From Bacilli bacterium (GTDB lineage Bacteria > Bacillota_I > Bacilli_A > RF39 > UBA660), in the NCBI GenBank assembly GCA_017548925.1, contig JAFYYX010000001.1, positions 94,829 to 158,828 of the forward strand: DNA of 64,000 bases, in the 5' to 3' direction. Below are positions 42,240-51,113 of this stretch, piece after piece. Positions within the stretch are counted from its first letter, which is position 1. The number at the start of each line of letters is the position of its first letter. The position numbers were made by a program, and so were the translations under genes. A model generated the notes under the pieces. That model saw only the letters and a list, made by a program, of their open reading frames with translations, ran no database searches and was not told where the DNA came from.

Positions 42240-43286
42240 ATGAAAAATAAAGATGTTGTAGTTGTTATTCCTACACTTAATCCAAATGAAAAAATAATGT
42301 CTGAATTTATGGATAAACTTACTAAATCATTTAAAAACATTATTGTTGTAAATGATGGTAGTAGAACTTCATATGATAAATATTTTAAAGATTTTGAAAA
42401 ACAAGGTATTATAGTTTTAAAACATCACATTAATTATGGTAAAGGAAGAGCTTTAAAAACTGCTCTTAACTACATACTTAATGAATATAAAGATATTAAA
42501 GCTATCGTAACTGCTGATTCTGATGGACAACATAGTCCAGAAGATATTGAAAAAGTTGCTGATAAAACTAAGAAAAATCCAAAAGCTTATGTTCTTGGAT
42601 CAAGGAACTTTAAACAAGATAATGTTCCATTTAAAAGTAGATATGGAAATATTATTACAAGAAATGTATTTAAAATATTTGTTGGTTTAAATATTACAGA
42701 TACACAAACAGGATTAAGAGGTATGTCTCCTGAAGTAGCAAAAGAATTTTTAGCTACTGCTGGAGAAAGATTTGAATATGAAACAAATACATTAATTGAA
42801 TGTAAAGAAAAAGATATTCCAATTGTTGAAGAAACAATAAAAACTATTTATATTGATAATAATTCAGAAAGTCACTTTAATCCATTTAAAGATTCTGCAA
42901 GAATATATAAATTATTTATAAAATATATATTCTCAGCAATTAGTTCTTTTGCTCTTGATATTTTATTATTTGCTTTATTTATGCATTTCTTACCAGATGA
43001 TATAAGTAAAAAAATAATAGTATCAACTATTTGTGCAAGAGTTATATCTAGCTTATATAACTATTTAGTTAATGCCAAAGTTGTATTTAAAAAAGCTAGT
43101 AAAGGTGCAATATATAAATACTTTATTTTAGTAATTATTCAAATGTTTGCATCAGGCTTTATTGTTGACTTATTATCTGAAAATGTATTTAGTTTCAATC
43201 CAACAATAATTAAGATAATTGTTGATTCAGTTATATTTATTGTAAATTTCTTTATACAAAGAGAATTTATATTTAAAAATAAGTAG
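42240..43286 (+). CDS. GT2 glycosyltransferase fused to GtrA-like membrane domain
   Basis: A 348-residue protein. The N-terminal GT-A domain (about 5-210) has VVVIPTLNPNEK, VVNDGSRTS and the metal-binding TADSDGQHSPEDI. The C-terminal part (about 225-345) has four membrane segments of the GtrA type (FALDILLFALFMHF, FFIQREFIFKNK). Such fusions load a sugar on a polyprenyl phosphate carrier and help flip it. Third gene of the envelope operon. Confidence 0.9.
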   Translation: MKNKDVVVVIPTLNPNEKIMSEFMDKLTKSFKNIIVVNDGSRTSYDKYFKDFEKQGIIVLKHHINYGKGRALKTALNYILNEYKDIKAIVTADSDGQHSPEDIEKVADKTKKNPKAYVLGSRNFKQDNVPFKSRYGNIITRNVFKIFVGLNITDTQTGLRGMSPEVAKEFLATAGERFEYETNTLIECKEKDIPIVEETIKTIYIDNNSESHFNPFKDSARIYKLFIKYIFSAISSFALDILLFALFMHFLPDDISKKIIVSTICARVISSLYNYLVNAKVVFKKASKGAIYKYFILVIIQMFASGFIVDLLSENVFSFNPTIIKIIVDSVIFIVNFFIQREFIFKNK

Positions 43287-43307
43287 TTGATACTACTTAT
43301 TTTTTCT
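43281..43307 (+). terminator. Terminator of the envelope operon
   Basis: Stem AAGTAGT / ACTACTT around TGAT, includes the stop codon, then TTTTTT. Confidence 0.85.
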
Positions 43308-43391
43308 TTACTTAAATATTGTAAATGTATTTAAAAAATAATTTTACAAATACTAGAATTATGTATTATATATATAGTAGAGGTAGTATAT

Positions 43392-44066
43392 ATGAATAAT
43401 AATAAATTCTTTTCAGTTAATATGAACACTACTGAAGAACCAAAACCAGAAAATGTTAATAACAATAATAGTAGTAATAATAGCAATACTAATACTAGTT
43501 CAGCAGCAAATAAAACATATATGTCTCAAAACCCTAGAAAAGGTATTGTGTTTAACCAAGACGATCTTGAAAAAAAATACAGTAATACAACTACTGTTAG
43601 AAAAATTGAGGATGCAGATGAACTATTTGGAACTAAAAAAGAAAAATTTACTGGAAAAGATTTAAAACTAGTTTTAGTTCCGGGAATTATTTTAATAATA
43701 TTATGTGTTTTAAATGAAATATTTGGTATACCATTTATAATTGATAAAACCGTAACTTATGTACTAAAAGACAACTTAAATGTTAAGATGACTATTGGAA
43801 GTATGAATAATGATGAATTAACTGCAATTGCTGGTTTAATAGCGGTATCAAGTTATTGCATTTTTTCAATAGCTTTATTTGCATTCTCAATATATAACTT
43901 ATTTAAAAGAGTATATGTTAAAAGAGATTTATATGAAATTGGTGGAAAAATTCTTTTATATGCATTTTTAATAGGATTTTTAATCGCTGTAAGTGATAGT
44001 TTATTATCATTTAATTTAACTAAAATAATTATAAAAATTACTACTATAGGATTACATTCGATGTAA
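43392..44066 (+). CDS. Membrane protein of unknown function with Asn/Ser-rich head
   Basis: A 224-residue protein. The first ~90 residues are soluble with a low-complexity Asn/Ser stretch (about 19-36); three to four membrane segments follow (about 95-118, 145-175, 190-212). No family recognised. AGAGGTAG precedes the ATG. A single-gene unit between terminators, upstream of rpsF. Confidence 0.75.
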   Translation: MNNNKFFSVNMNTTEEPKPENVNNNNSSNNSNTNTSSAANKTYMSQNPRKGIVFNQDDLEKKYSNTTTVRKIEDADELFGTKKEKFTGKDLKLVLVPGIILIILCVLNEIFGIPFIIDKTVTYVLKDNLNVKMTIGSMNNDELTAIAGLIAVSSYCIFSIALFAFSIYNLFKRVYVKRDLYEIGGKILLYAFLIGFLIAVSDSLLSFNLTKIIIKITTIGLHSM

Positions 44067-44080
44067 TTTTTTAAAAAAAG

Positions 44081-44112
44081 AACAACTTGTAAAAAGTTGT
44101 TTTTATTTTTAA
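44081..44112 (+). terminator. Terminator before the rpsF leader
   Basis: Stem AACAACTT / AAGTTGTT, T-rich tail. Confidence 0.85.
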
Positions 44113-44198
44113 ATTTTAATCATATACATTATATATGTCATATCAAAAGAAATTATCAATAATATATTTACTTAAAATACTTTTTTTGATATACTACT

Positions 44199-44250
44199 AA
44201 CCGAGTAATGAAATTACTCCTTGCTTCATTTGAAGCCGAAAAGACCATAA
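44199..44250 (+). promoter_or_regulatory. Candidate S6:S18-binding leader of rpsF-ssb-rpsR
   Basis: Two hairpins, GAGTAAT/ATTACTC (44203-44219) and GCTTCA/TGAAGC (44223-44236), each beside a CCGA (44201 and 44237). Leader RNAs of rpsF operons bind the S6-S18 complex through a conserved CCG next to a hairpin, giving feedback control. Position directly before the ribosome-binding site of rpsF fits. The covariance match was not tested. Confidence 0.55.
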
Positions 44251-44263
44251 GGAGGTGCGATAA

Positions 44264-44554
44264 ATGGAAAAATACGAAATTATGTTTATTGTAAAAGCAA
44301 CTCAAGAAGCTTCTGAAATCGCAAAAACTGCAGATGCTATGAAAGCTATTATCACTGATAATAAATCTAAAGTAGCAGATTTCAAAGAACTTGGAGAAAA
44401 GAAATTAGCTTATCCAATAAAAAAAGAAATTAGTGGATATTACTTTGTAATGCAAGTTGAAGCAAACCATAAAGCTGTATCTGAATTCAATCGTAAAGCT
44501 CTACTTGATGAAAGAGTTTTAAGACATTTAATCATTAAATTAGATGAGGAGTAA
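44264..44554 (+). CDS. rpsF: 30S ribosomal protein S6
   Basis: A 96-residue protein with the S6 start MEKYEIMFIVK and LGEKKLAYPIKKEISGYYFV; it ends HLIIKLDEE. Binds S18 and 16S rRNA in the 30S platform. First gene of the rpsF-ssb-rpsR operon, 5 bases before ssb. Strong ribosome-binding site (AAGGAGG). Confidence 0.96.
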   Translation: MEKYEIMFIVKATQEASEIAKTADAMKAIITDNKSKVADFKELGEKKLAYPIKKEISGYYFVMQVEANHKAVSEFNRKALLDERVLRHLIIKLDEE

Positions 44555-44559
44555 GATAT

Positions 44560-45006
44560 ATGAATAAAGTAATTTTAATCGGAAGATTATCTCAAGATCC
44601 AGAAATGAGAACTACACCAAATGGTGTTGCTACAACTACTTTTAGCGTTGCTGTATCAAGAAATTTCACTAATCAAAATGGTGAAAGAGAAACAGACTTC
44701 TTTAGATGTGTAGCTTGGAGAAAACAAGCTGAGAATATTGCAAAATATTGTCAAAAAGGAACTCAAGTTGCTGTTGAAGGAAGACTTCAAAATAGAAGTT
44801 ATGATGCACAAGATGGTACTAAAAGATATGTTACAGAAGTAATTGCTGACAATGTTTCATTCCTAGGATCACGTGGTGATGGAAACTCTAGTAGTTCTGC
44901 TCCACAAAATATGGATAATGATGTTGAAATTAATGAAGCATCAGAAGATCCATTTAAAGATTTTGGTGAAGAAGTAGCTATTGATGATACTGATTTACCA
45001 TTTTAG
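44560..45006 (+). CDS. ssb: Single-stranded DNA-binding protein
   Basis: A 148-residue protein with an OB fold (NKVILIGRLSQDPEMRTTPN at 2-21; DFFRCVAWRKQAENIAKY), a flexible Ser/Asn-rich linker (about 108-120) and the acidic protein-docking tip DDTDLPF. Coats single-stranded DNA in replication and recruits partners through the tip. Lies between rpsF and rpsR, as in most Bacillota. Confidence 0.96.
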   Translation: MNKVILIGRLSQDPEMRTTPNGVATTTFSVAVSRNFTNQNGERETDFFRCVAWRKQAENIAKYCQKGTQVAVEGRLQNRSYDAQDGTKRYVTEVIADNVSFLGSRGDGNSSSSAPQNMDNDVEINEASEDPFKDFGEEVAIDDTDLPF

Positions 45007-45024
45007 TTAAGAAAGGAAATAAAC

Positions 45025-45240
45025 ATGGCTGAATTTTATCATAAGAAAAAAAGAATTTGCCAAATGTGTGCTGGTAAAGATGTTGATTATAAAGATGTTC
45101 AAATCATAAGCAAATATATTACTGAAAAAGGTAAGATTATGCCTCGTCGTATGACAGGTGCTTGTGCTAAACATCAAAGACATATTGCTCAACAAATTAA
45201 ATATGCACGTTTCATGGCATTAATTCCATATGTTAAATAA
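45025..45240 (+). CDS. rpsR: 30S ribosomal protein S18
   Basis: A 71-residue protein: KKRICQMCAGKDVDYKDV, then GKIMPRRMTGACAKHQRHIA. Four Cys (at 13, 16, 52 and others) suggest a zinc-type S18. Third gene of the rpsF operon, with a terminator after it. Confidence 0.95.
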   Translation: MAEFYHKKKRICQMCAGKDVDYKDVQIISKYITEKGKIMPRRMTGACAKHQRHIAQQIKYARFMALIPYVK

Positions 45241-45243
45241 TTT

Positions 45244-45270
45244 AAACTACTCTTTAGAGTAGTTTTTTTA
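45244..45270 (+). terminator. Terminator after rpsR
   Basis: Stem AACTACTC / GAGTAGTT around TTTA, then TTTTT. A TATAAT box follows at about 45283 for rplI. Confidence 0.9.
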
Positions 45271-45316
45271 TATATTTTTTGTTATAATAAAGTATACAAA
45301 TTGGGGAGGTATATTT

Positions 45317-45757
45317 ATGAAAGTAATATTACTTCAAGATGTAAAAAAACAAGGAAAAAAAGACGATATTATTAATGTTTCTGATGGTTATGCACACAAT
45401 TTTTTATTTAAGCAAAATTTAGCAGTTCCATATACTGAAACAAGTAAGAATGTTTTAGATAAACAAATTAAAAAAAGAAATGATGAAGAAGATGCTTTAG
45501 TTGAAAGTTTAAATGAAATTAAAAAGAAACTAGAAAATAGAGTAATTAAATTTAAAGTTAAAACTGGAAAAAATGATCAGGTATTTGGTGCAATATCAAC
45601 AAAACAAATATCAGATGAAATAAAAAAATTAGGTTTTAATATTGATAAAAAGAATATTAAAACAAATACTAACATTGATTCGTTAGGTGTACATAATGTA
45701 TTAATTGAACTACATAAGAAGGTTAAATTTGAAATTCAAGTAATGCTTGAAAAATAG
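45317..45757 (+). CDS. rplI: 50S ribosomal protein L9
   Basis: A 146-residue protein with the N-terminal L9 domain (MKVILLQDVKKQGKKDDIIN followed by VSDGYAHNFLF), connecting helix and C-terminal domain. Binds 23S rRNA near L1. Followed 9 bases later by dnaB, the usual pair. The gdpP gene that often precedes rplI in Bacillota is absent here. Confidence 0.95.
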   Translation: MKVILLQDVKKQGKKDDIINVSDGYAHNFLFKQNLAVPYTETSKNVLDKQIKKRNDEEDALVESLNEIKKKLENRVIKFKVKTGKNDQVFGAISTKQISDEIKKLGFNIDKKNIKTNTNIDSLGVHNVLIELHKKVKFEIQVMLEK

Positions 45758-45766
45758 GAGGTTTTT

Positions 45767-47110
45767 ATGGCAGCAAGAAAATTACCACAAAATTTAGATG
45801 CTGAGATGAGTGTTTTAGGAATATGTTTTTTAAATGAATATGCTTTAGATAAAGTATGTGAAGACTTACTTCCTGAAATGTTTTTTGATGATAAAAATAG
45901 AAATATTTTTGAATCTATTTGTGACCTACATAAAAACAAAATTGCAATAGATATAACTACAGTTAAAGATGACTTAGAAAAAAAGAAAAAACTAGACGCA
46001 TGTGGTGGCGTTGATTATTTAAGTGATGTAATTGATTCTGTTGCTATTGCTTCTAACTTAGAGTATTACATGCAAATTGTTAAAGATAATTATGTTAGAC
46101 GTAACTTAATTGAAACTGCAACAGGAATTGCAAGTGATGCATATGATGAAGAAAATGTTACAGATCTATTAGATAATGCTGAAAGAAATATATTAAATGT
46201 TGTTAAAGCAAGACAAAGTAGTGTTTTCGTTCCAATACATGAAGTATTAAGAAAAGCTCAAGAAAACTTAGAAATGCTTGCTCAAAATAAAAGAACTGTT
46301 ACAGGTCTTGAAACGGGATTTTATGATTTAGATAAATATACAGCTGGTCTACATGGTGGTGAAATGATAATTTTAGCTGCTCGTCCTGGTATGGGTAAAA
46401 CTTCTTTTGCTTTAAATATTGCAACTAATGCTGCAATGACTACAGATAAAGCAATTGCTATATTCAACCTAGAAATGTCAGCTGAAATGCTTGTTAATCG
46501 TATGATTTCAGCTGTTGGTCAAATAGATTCTTATAAACTAACAACTGGTGCACTTCAAAGTAACGATTGGAAAAGATATAATGAAGCTTTATCACAACTT
46601 GCTGAAACAAATATATTTATTGAAGACAATGCAGGTATTACTGCATCAGAAATAAGAGCTAAATGTAGACGTTTAGCTAATACTGAAAAAGGTTTAGGAC
46701 TTGTTGTAATCGACTACTTACAATTAGTTACATCAGGTGGAAAAAGAACCGAATCAAGACAAGTTGAGGTATCAGAAATATCTCGTTCACTTAAAACAAT
46801 GGCACTTGAACTAAATGTTCCAGTTATTGCTCTTGCACAACTTTCTCGTAATGCTGAAAGAAGAGAAAATGCTCAACCAATGCTTGCTGACTTACGTGAA
46901 TCTGGTTCTCTTGAACAAGATGCCGACTTAGTATTATTTATTAATAGAAAAGATTACTACGAAACAAACAAAGATATAAAAGAAACAATTGTTCCTGTTG
47001 ATTTAATAATTGCAAAACATAGAAAAGGTGCAACAGGAAAAATTGATCTATTATTTGAACTTAATATGAGCAATTTTAGAAATGTTATTCATTCAAATAA
47101 TGAAGAGTAA
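45767..47110 (+). CDS. dnaB: Replicative DNA helicase (DnaB/DnaC)
   Basis: A 447-residue helicase: N-terminal DnaB domain (about 1-105, QNLDAEMSVLGICFL) and RecA-like core with Walker A RPGMGKTSFALNIA (about 206-219), VVIDYLQLV and LRESGSLEQDADLV. Unwinds DNA at the fork. AGGAGG precedes the ATG. Confidence 0.95.
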   Translation: MAARKLPQNLDAEMSVLGICFLNEYALDKVCEDLLPEMFFDDKNRNIFESICDLHKNKIAIDITTVKDDLEKKKKLDACGGVDYLSDVIDSVAIASNLEYYMQIVKDNYVRRNLIETATGIASDAYDEENVTDLLDNAERNILNVVKARQSSVFVPIHEVLRKAQENLEMLAQNKRTVTGLETGFYDLDKYTAGLHGGEMIILAARPGMGKTSFALNIATNAAMTTDKAIAIFNLEMSAEMLVNRMISAVGQIDSYKLTTGALQSNDWKRYNEALSQLAETNIFIEDNAGITASEIRAKCRRLANTEKGLGLVVIDYLQLVTSGGKRTESRQVEVSEISRSLKTMALELNVPVIALAQLSRNAERRENAQPMLADLRESGSLEQDADLVLFINRKDYYETNKDIKETIVPVDLIIAKHRKGATGKIDLLFELNMSNFRNVIHSNNEE

Positions 47111-47127
47111 AAAAGGTGGAGTAAAAA

Positions 47128-48615
47128 ATGAAAAATAAGATTATATCATTTTTAATTGTTGCCGTCATTGGAGCTGGTTTAATCTTATTTGCATTTACTA
47201 AAAAAAGTTACAGTAAAGCAAATGAGGTATACCAAGTTTACCTTAATGGTAATAAAATCGGTGTTATTACAGATAAAGATGACTTATACGATTTAATAGA
47301 TGAAAGACAGTTAGAAATTAAAGAAAAGTATGGTGTTGATAAAGTATATCCACCTAACAGTTTTGAAATTGTTAAATCATATACTTATAACGACATTATT
47401 AGTGATGTTGATGAAATATATAAGCAAATTGAAAATGCCGATGATTTTACAATTAAAGGTTATACAATAACTGTTCATCCAACTGAACCAGATGAAGATG
47501 GAAATATAAAACCTGATATAAAAATTAATGTATTAAATAGAAAAATATTCAATGAAGCAATTATGAATTTCATTTATTCATTTGTCGGAATAGATGGATA
47601 TAATGGCTTTATAAATAATACACAACCAGAAATAAAAGATGTTGGTAAAAAAATTGAAAAAATGTACTTTAGTGAAAATATTACTATTAAAGAAAGTAAT
47701 ATTAGCGTTAAAGAAAGAATTTTTACTAATTCAACTGAATTAAGTCAATATTTGTTATTCGGAGATAATATTCAAGAAGAAAAATATACTGTTCAAACTG
47801 GTGATACTATTGAAAAAGTTGCTGATAGTCATAAACTAAGTACACAAGAATTTTTAGTAGCTAATCCAAGATATAGAAGCGAAAATAGTTTACTTACAAT
47901 TGGTGATAAGGTTTCAATTGCTTTAATTCAACCTGTATTATCACTTGTTTGTGAAATGTATCAAGTATCAGATGTTGAACAACACTACGAAAAACAAACC
48001 GTATATGACAATAATAAGCCCTATTCATATTCACAAGTTACTCAAAAAGGTAGAAATGGTGTAACAAGAATTACTGAAACTTATAAATCAATTAATGGTA
48101 ACGATGAACAAGGTGAAGTTCTTAAAAAAGAAGTTCTTGTTGAACCTGTTAACCAAATAACAACAAAAGGTAAAAAGACCGAAGTTATTATTGGAAACTA
48201 TGTTGATGATGGTGGAGACTGGGCATGGCCAACTAATAAAGGTTATAAGATTAGTAGTGGATTTAAGTGGAGAGGTGGAAAACACCATGATGCTATTGAT
48301 ATTGCTTACTTACCAAAAAATTCACCAATTTATGCAGCAAAAGGCGGAACTGTAATTGTAGCTGAAATGGGTACTGGTAGTGCTTGGAGTTTAGGAAACT
48401 ACGTAATTATCGATCATGGAAACGGTATCTTTACTTTATATGCACACATGAATAAATTAAGTGTTTCTGCTGGTCAAACAGTAGCTAAGGGTAAGGTTTT
48501 AGGTGGAATGGGTGAAACTGGCCGTGCAACCGGTGTTCACTTACATTTTGGTGCATACGTTGGAAGACCATATCGTGGTGGTAAACCATTTAACCCACTA
48601 GAGTTATATAAATAA
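47128..48615 (+). CDS. Secreted LysM-G5-M23 peptidoglycan endopeptidase
   Basis: A 495-residue protein with an N-terminal signal or anchor (about 3-23), an N-terminal unknown region, LysM (YTVQTGDTIEKVADSHKLST, about 222-241), a G5-like beta segment (about 280-345) and a C-terminal M23 domain with intact zinc ligands (HHDAIDIAY and HLHFGAYVG). Likely cleaves peptide cross-links in the wall. It ends one base before the walJ-like gene. Confidence 0.9.
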   Translation: MKNKIISFLIVAVIGAGLILFAFTKKSYSKANEVYQVYLNGNKIGVITDKDDLYDLIDERQLEIKEKYGVDKVYPPNSFEIVKSYTYNDIISDVDEIYKQIENADDFTIKGYTITVHPTEPDEDGNIKPDIKINVLNRKIFNEAIMNFIYSFVGIDGYNGFINNTQPEIKDVGKKIEKMYFSENITIKESNISVKERIFTNSTELSQYLLFGDNIQEEKYTVQTGDTIEKVADSHKLSTQEFLVANPRYRSENSLLTIGDKVSIALIQPVLSLVCEMYQVSDVEQHYEKQTVYDNNKPYSYSQVTQKGRNGVTRITETYKSINGNDEQGEVLKKEVLVEPVNQITTKGKKTEVIIGNYVDDGGDWAWPTNKGYKISSGFKWRGGKHHDAIDIAYLPKNSPIYAAKGGTVIVAEMGTGSAWSLGNYVIIDHGNGIFTLYAHMNKLSVSAGQTVAKGKVLGGMGETGRATGVHLHFGAYVGRPYRGGKPFNPLELYK

Positions 48616-49379
48616 TGAAAACATGTGTTTTATCAAGTGGTTCTAAAGGAAATAGTACTTATGTGGAGACTTCTTCACATAAGTACTTAATTGATTTAGG
48701 GCGTAATAAAAAATATATTGTTGATAAATTAAAAGAAATTAATGTTTTACCACAAGAAATTGATTATATTTTAATAAGTCATAGTCATGATGACCACGTA
48801 TCAGCCCTTGAAAGTTTCATAAAGTCTTATAAAACTAAAGTGTGCATAACTGATGAAATACTTAAAAATTTACCACAACTAAAAAATTATGAAAATTTAA
48901 TCATTTATGATGATAACATTACTTTACCAGAAGACATTATAACAAGCATAAAAGTATCTCATGATAGTAATGATGCAAGAAATTTCATAATTGAAGATGG
49001 AAAATATTCTTTATGTTATATTACTGATACTGGTTATATAAATCATAAATATTTTAAATTGTTAGAAAATAAAACTATATACTTATTTGAAAGTAATCAT
49101 GATATAGAAATGCTACAAACAGGACCATATCCTGCATGGCTTAAAAAAAGAGTATTAAGTGATACAGGCCACTTATCTAATATATCTGCTGGAGTATATT
49201 TATCAAAGTTTATTGGTAAAGATACAAAAAAGGTAATATTAATGCATTTAAGTGAAACCAACAATAAACCAGAACTTGCTCTTAAAACTGTAAAAGATAC
49301 ATTTAAAGAATATGATGTTAAGTTTAATGATATTTCTTGTGCATCACAAAATGAAATAAGCGAAGTGATTAGTATATGA
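48615..49379 (+). CDS. walJ: MBL-fold hydrolase, WalJ/YycJ-like
   Basis: A 254-residue metallo-beta-lactamase-fold protein. It starts CVLSSGSKGNSTYVET and has the metal motif ISHSHDDHVSALESF (about 55-69), DTG (ITDTGYIN) and LMHLSETN. In Bacillus walJ (yycJ) belongs to the walRK operon and affects replication/cell-wall coordination. Here walRK and yycHI are not present and only the neighbour order with rlmH remains. Overlaps rlmH by 4 bases. Confidence 0.88.
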   Translation: MKTCVLSSGSKGNSTYVETSSHKYLIDLGRNKKYIVDKLKEINVLPQEIDYILISHSHDDHVSALESFIKSYKTKVCITDEILKNLPQLKNYENLIIYDDNITLPEDIITSIKVSHDSNDARNFIIEDGKYSLCYITDTGYINHKYFKLLENKTIYLFESNHDIEMLQTGPYPAWLKKRVLSDTGHLSNISAGVYLSKFIGKDTKKVILMHLSETNNKPELALKTVKDTFKEYDVKFNDISCASQNEISEVISI

Positions 49380-49813
49380 TAGAAGTAATATGTTTAGGTA
49401 AAATTAAAGAAGAATATTTAAAAGATTTAATTAGTGATTATACCAAAAGGATTAATAAATATTTAAAATTAACTGTTAAAGAACTTCCAGATAGCCAAAA
49501 TATTTTAGATGAAGAAGCAAGTATTATTAAAGCATTGGATAATAAAAGTTATAAGATTTTACTAGATATAAATGGTAAAAAATTAAATAGTGTTGAACTA
49601 TCTAATTTAATTGATAAAACATTTATTAGTTATCCTAAAATAACATTTATTATTGGTGGTTCTGATGGTGTTACTGATAAAATAAAATCTATTGTTGATT
49701 ATAGATTATCATTTTCTGATTTTACTTTTCCTCATGGGCTTTTTAGAGGAGTGTTACTAGAACAAATATATCGTTCTTTAAAAATAATAAATCACGAATC
49801 ATATCATAAATAA
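49376..49813 (+). CDS. rlmH: 23S rRNA (pseudouridine1915-N3)-methyltransferase
   Basis: A 145-residue SPOUT methyltransferase. It has the SAM knot TFIIGGSDGVTDKIKS (about 92-107), FPHGLFRGVLLEQIYR and the ending NHESYHK. Methylates pseudouridine 1915 in helix 69 of 23S rRNA. Start overlaps walJ by 4 bases (ATGA). Confidence 0.95.
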   Translation: MIEVICLGKIKEEYLKDLISDYTKRINKYLKLTVKELPDSQNILDEEASIIKALDNKSYKILLDINGKKLNSVELSNLIDKTFISYPKITFIIGGSDGVTDKIKSIVDYRLSFSDFTFPHGLFRGVLLEQIYRSLKIINHESYHK

Positions 49814-49848
49814 AATGACATTTTTATGTCATTTTTTTATGATATAAT
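49813..49848 (+). terminator. Terminator-promoter hinge before ung
   Basis: Stem AAATGACAT / ATGTCATTT and T-run running directly into TATGATATAAT (49838-49848), the extended -10 for ung; only about 18 bases separate it from the ATG. Confidence 0.85.
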
Positions 49849-49866
49849 TTTGATAGGTGATTATCT

Positions 49867-50520
49867 ATGATTACAGGAGATTGGAAAGATATTTTATATA
49901 ATTCTAATATAAAAAATAAATTAGAAAATATATTAAATTATTTAAGTAATGAAAGTAATAAAATAATATACCCATCATATGAAAATATTTTTAGAGCATT
50001 AAATTTAACGCAGTTTAAAGATGTTAAAGTTGTAATCATTGGACAAGATCCATATCATGGTGAAAATGAAGCTAATGGTTTATCATTTTCAATAAATAAT
50101 GGTGTTAGAATTACCCCATCACTTAGAAATATTTTTAAGGAATTGGAATATGATTTAAATATAAAAAGAACTAATACTGATCTAAGTTCATGGGCAAAAC
50201 AAGGAGTACTTCTTTTAAATAGTATTTTAACTGTTGAAAAAGATCACCCACTATCACATAGCAATTTAGGCTGGAAAGAAATTACAAACTACATAATAAA
50301 ATATATCAGTGATAATAAAGAAAATGTTGTGTTTATTTTGTGGGGTAATTTTGCTAAAGAATATAAAAATATAATTGATATAAGTAAACACTATATTATT
50401 GAGTCAGCACATCCATCACCATTTTCTGCAAGAAGAGGATTTTTTGGTAGTAAACCATTTTCAAAAACTAATAATTATCTAATAAAAAATAACCAATCAG
50501 CTATTGATTGGTCATTATAG
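49867..50520 (+). CDS. ung: Uracil-DNA glycosylase
   Basis: A 217-residue family-1 enzyme: catalytic VVIIGQDPYHGENEANGLSF (about 57-76), LLLNSILTVEKDHPLSH, and SAHPSPFSARRGFFG (about 177-191). Removes uracil from DNA. Its end overlaps the convergent lemA-like gene by 6 bases. Confidence 0.95.
   Translation: MITGDWKDILYNSNIKNKLENILNYLSNESNKIIYPSYENIFRALNLTQFKDVKVVIIGQDPYHGENEANGLSFSINNGVRITPSLRNIFKELEYDLNIKRTNTDLSSWAKQGVLLLNSILTVEKDHPLSHSNLGWKEITNYIIKYISDNKENVVFILWGNFAKEYKNIIDISKHYIIESAHPSPFSARRGFFGSKPFSKTNNYLIKNNQSAIDWSL
50483..50511 (-). terminator. Minus-strand terminator of the lemA-like gene, inside ung
   Basis: Stem CCAATCA / TGATTGG with a 5-base loop; read on the minus strand it ends in TTATTTTTT. 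It is encoded by the last codons of ung. Confidence 0.7.
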
Positions 50521-51057
50521 ATTATCATCATTTATTTTTTTAATAGTCTCATTTGTTTCATAAAGTGGGATTATTTTTATTTTCATGAACTTAGATAAGA
50601 TATTATTAGGAAATTTCTTTATATCATTTGATAACTTTAAAGTACATTCGTTGAAGTATGTTTTTGTTGCATCATTTTTTTCGTTTAATTCATTTAATGA
50701 TGATACTTGCTTTTTAATATCTTTACTATTAGAAAGTTTAGTATAATCAACTAGTAAATTAGTAATTGTTTGATTATACTCTGATAATTTAATATCTTTT
50801 TCTTGGTTAGAAATACTATCTGATTCTAAATCTTCTAAATTACATAAATAATCTTTTTTAGCTCTTAAAGTTTTTTTAATGGCTGCATTAAGTTTAATTA
50901 ATAGTTTTATTTTTTTTGCTATGTTATCTTCTATTAATCCCTCAGCATAAACAACTTTTTTGTTCATATATTTTAGTTTTCCAATCAAAGTAAGAATTAA
51001 TAAAGTTGCTAGAAGAACTAAAATAACTATTATTAGAATAATTGTAAGTTTTATCAT
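50515..51057 (-). CDS. LemA-like membrane protein
   Basis: A 180-residue protein with one N-terminal membrane segment (about 4-26) followed by a long helical region. The C-terminal part (TYFNECTLKLSNDIKKFPNN, then ILSKFMKIKIIPLYE) matches the LemA pattern in which a YN...FP motif precedes the final helix. Function of LemA proteins is unclear. Start at ATG 51057 with AAGGTGAG; the TTG at 51075 is upstream of that site. Confidence 0.8.
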   Translation of the reverse strand: MIKLTIILIIVILVLLATLLILTLIGKLKYMNKKVVYAEGLIEDNIAKKIKLLIKLNAAIKKTLRAKKDYLCNLEDLESDSISNQEKDIKLSEYNQTITNLLVDYTKLSNSKDIKKQVSSLNELNEKNDATKTYFNECTLKLSNDIKKFPNNILSKFMKIKIIPLYETNETIKKINDDNL

Positions 51058-51113
51058 ATTACTCACCTTAATCAATTATAACAAATCAATTAATAATTTG
51101 AAATATTAAATAT

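Noticed and set aside
43453-43665. Second plus-strand frame of 70 codons inside the 43392 gene
   Set aside because: Out-of-frame reading of the Asn/Ser repeat region, no ribosome-binding site.
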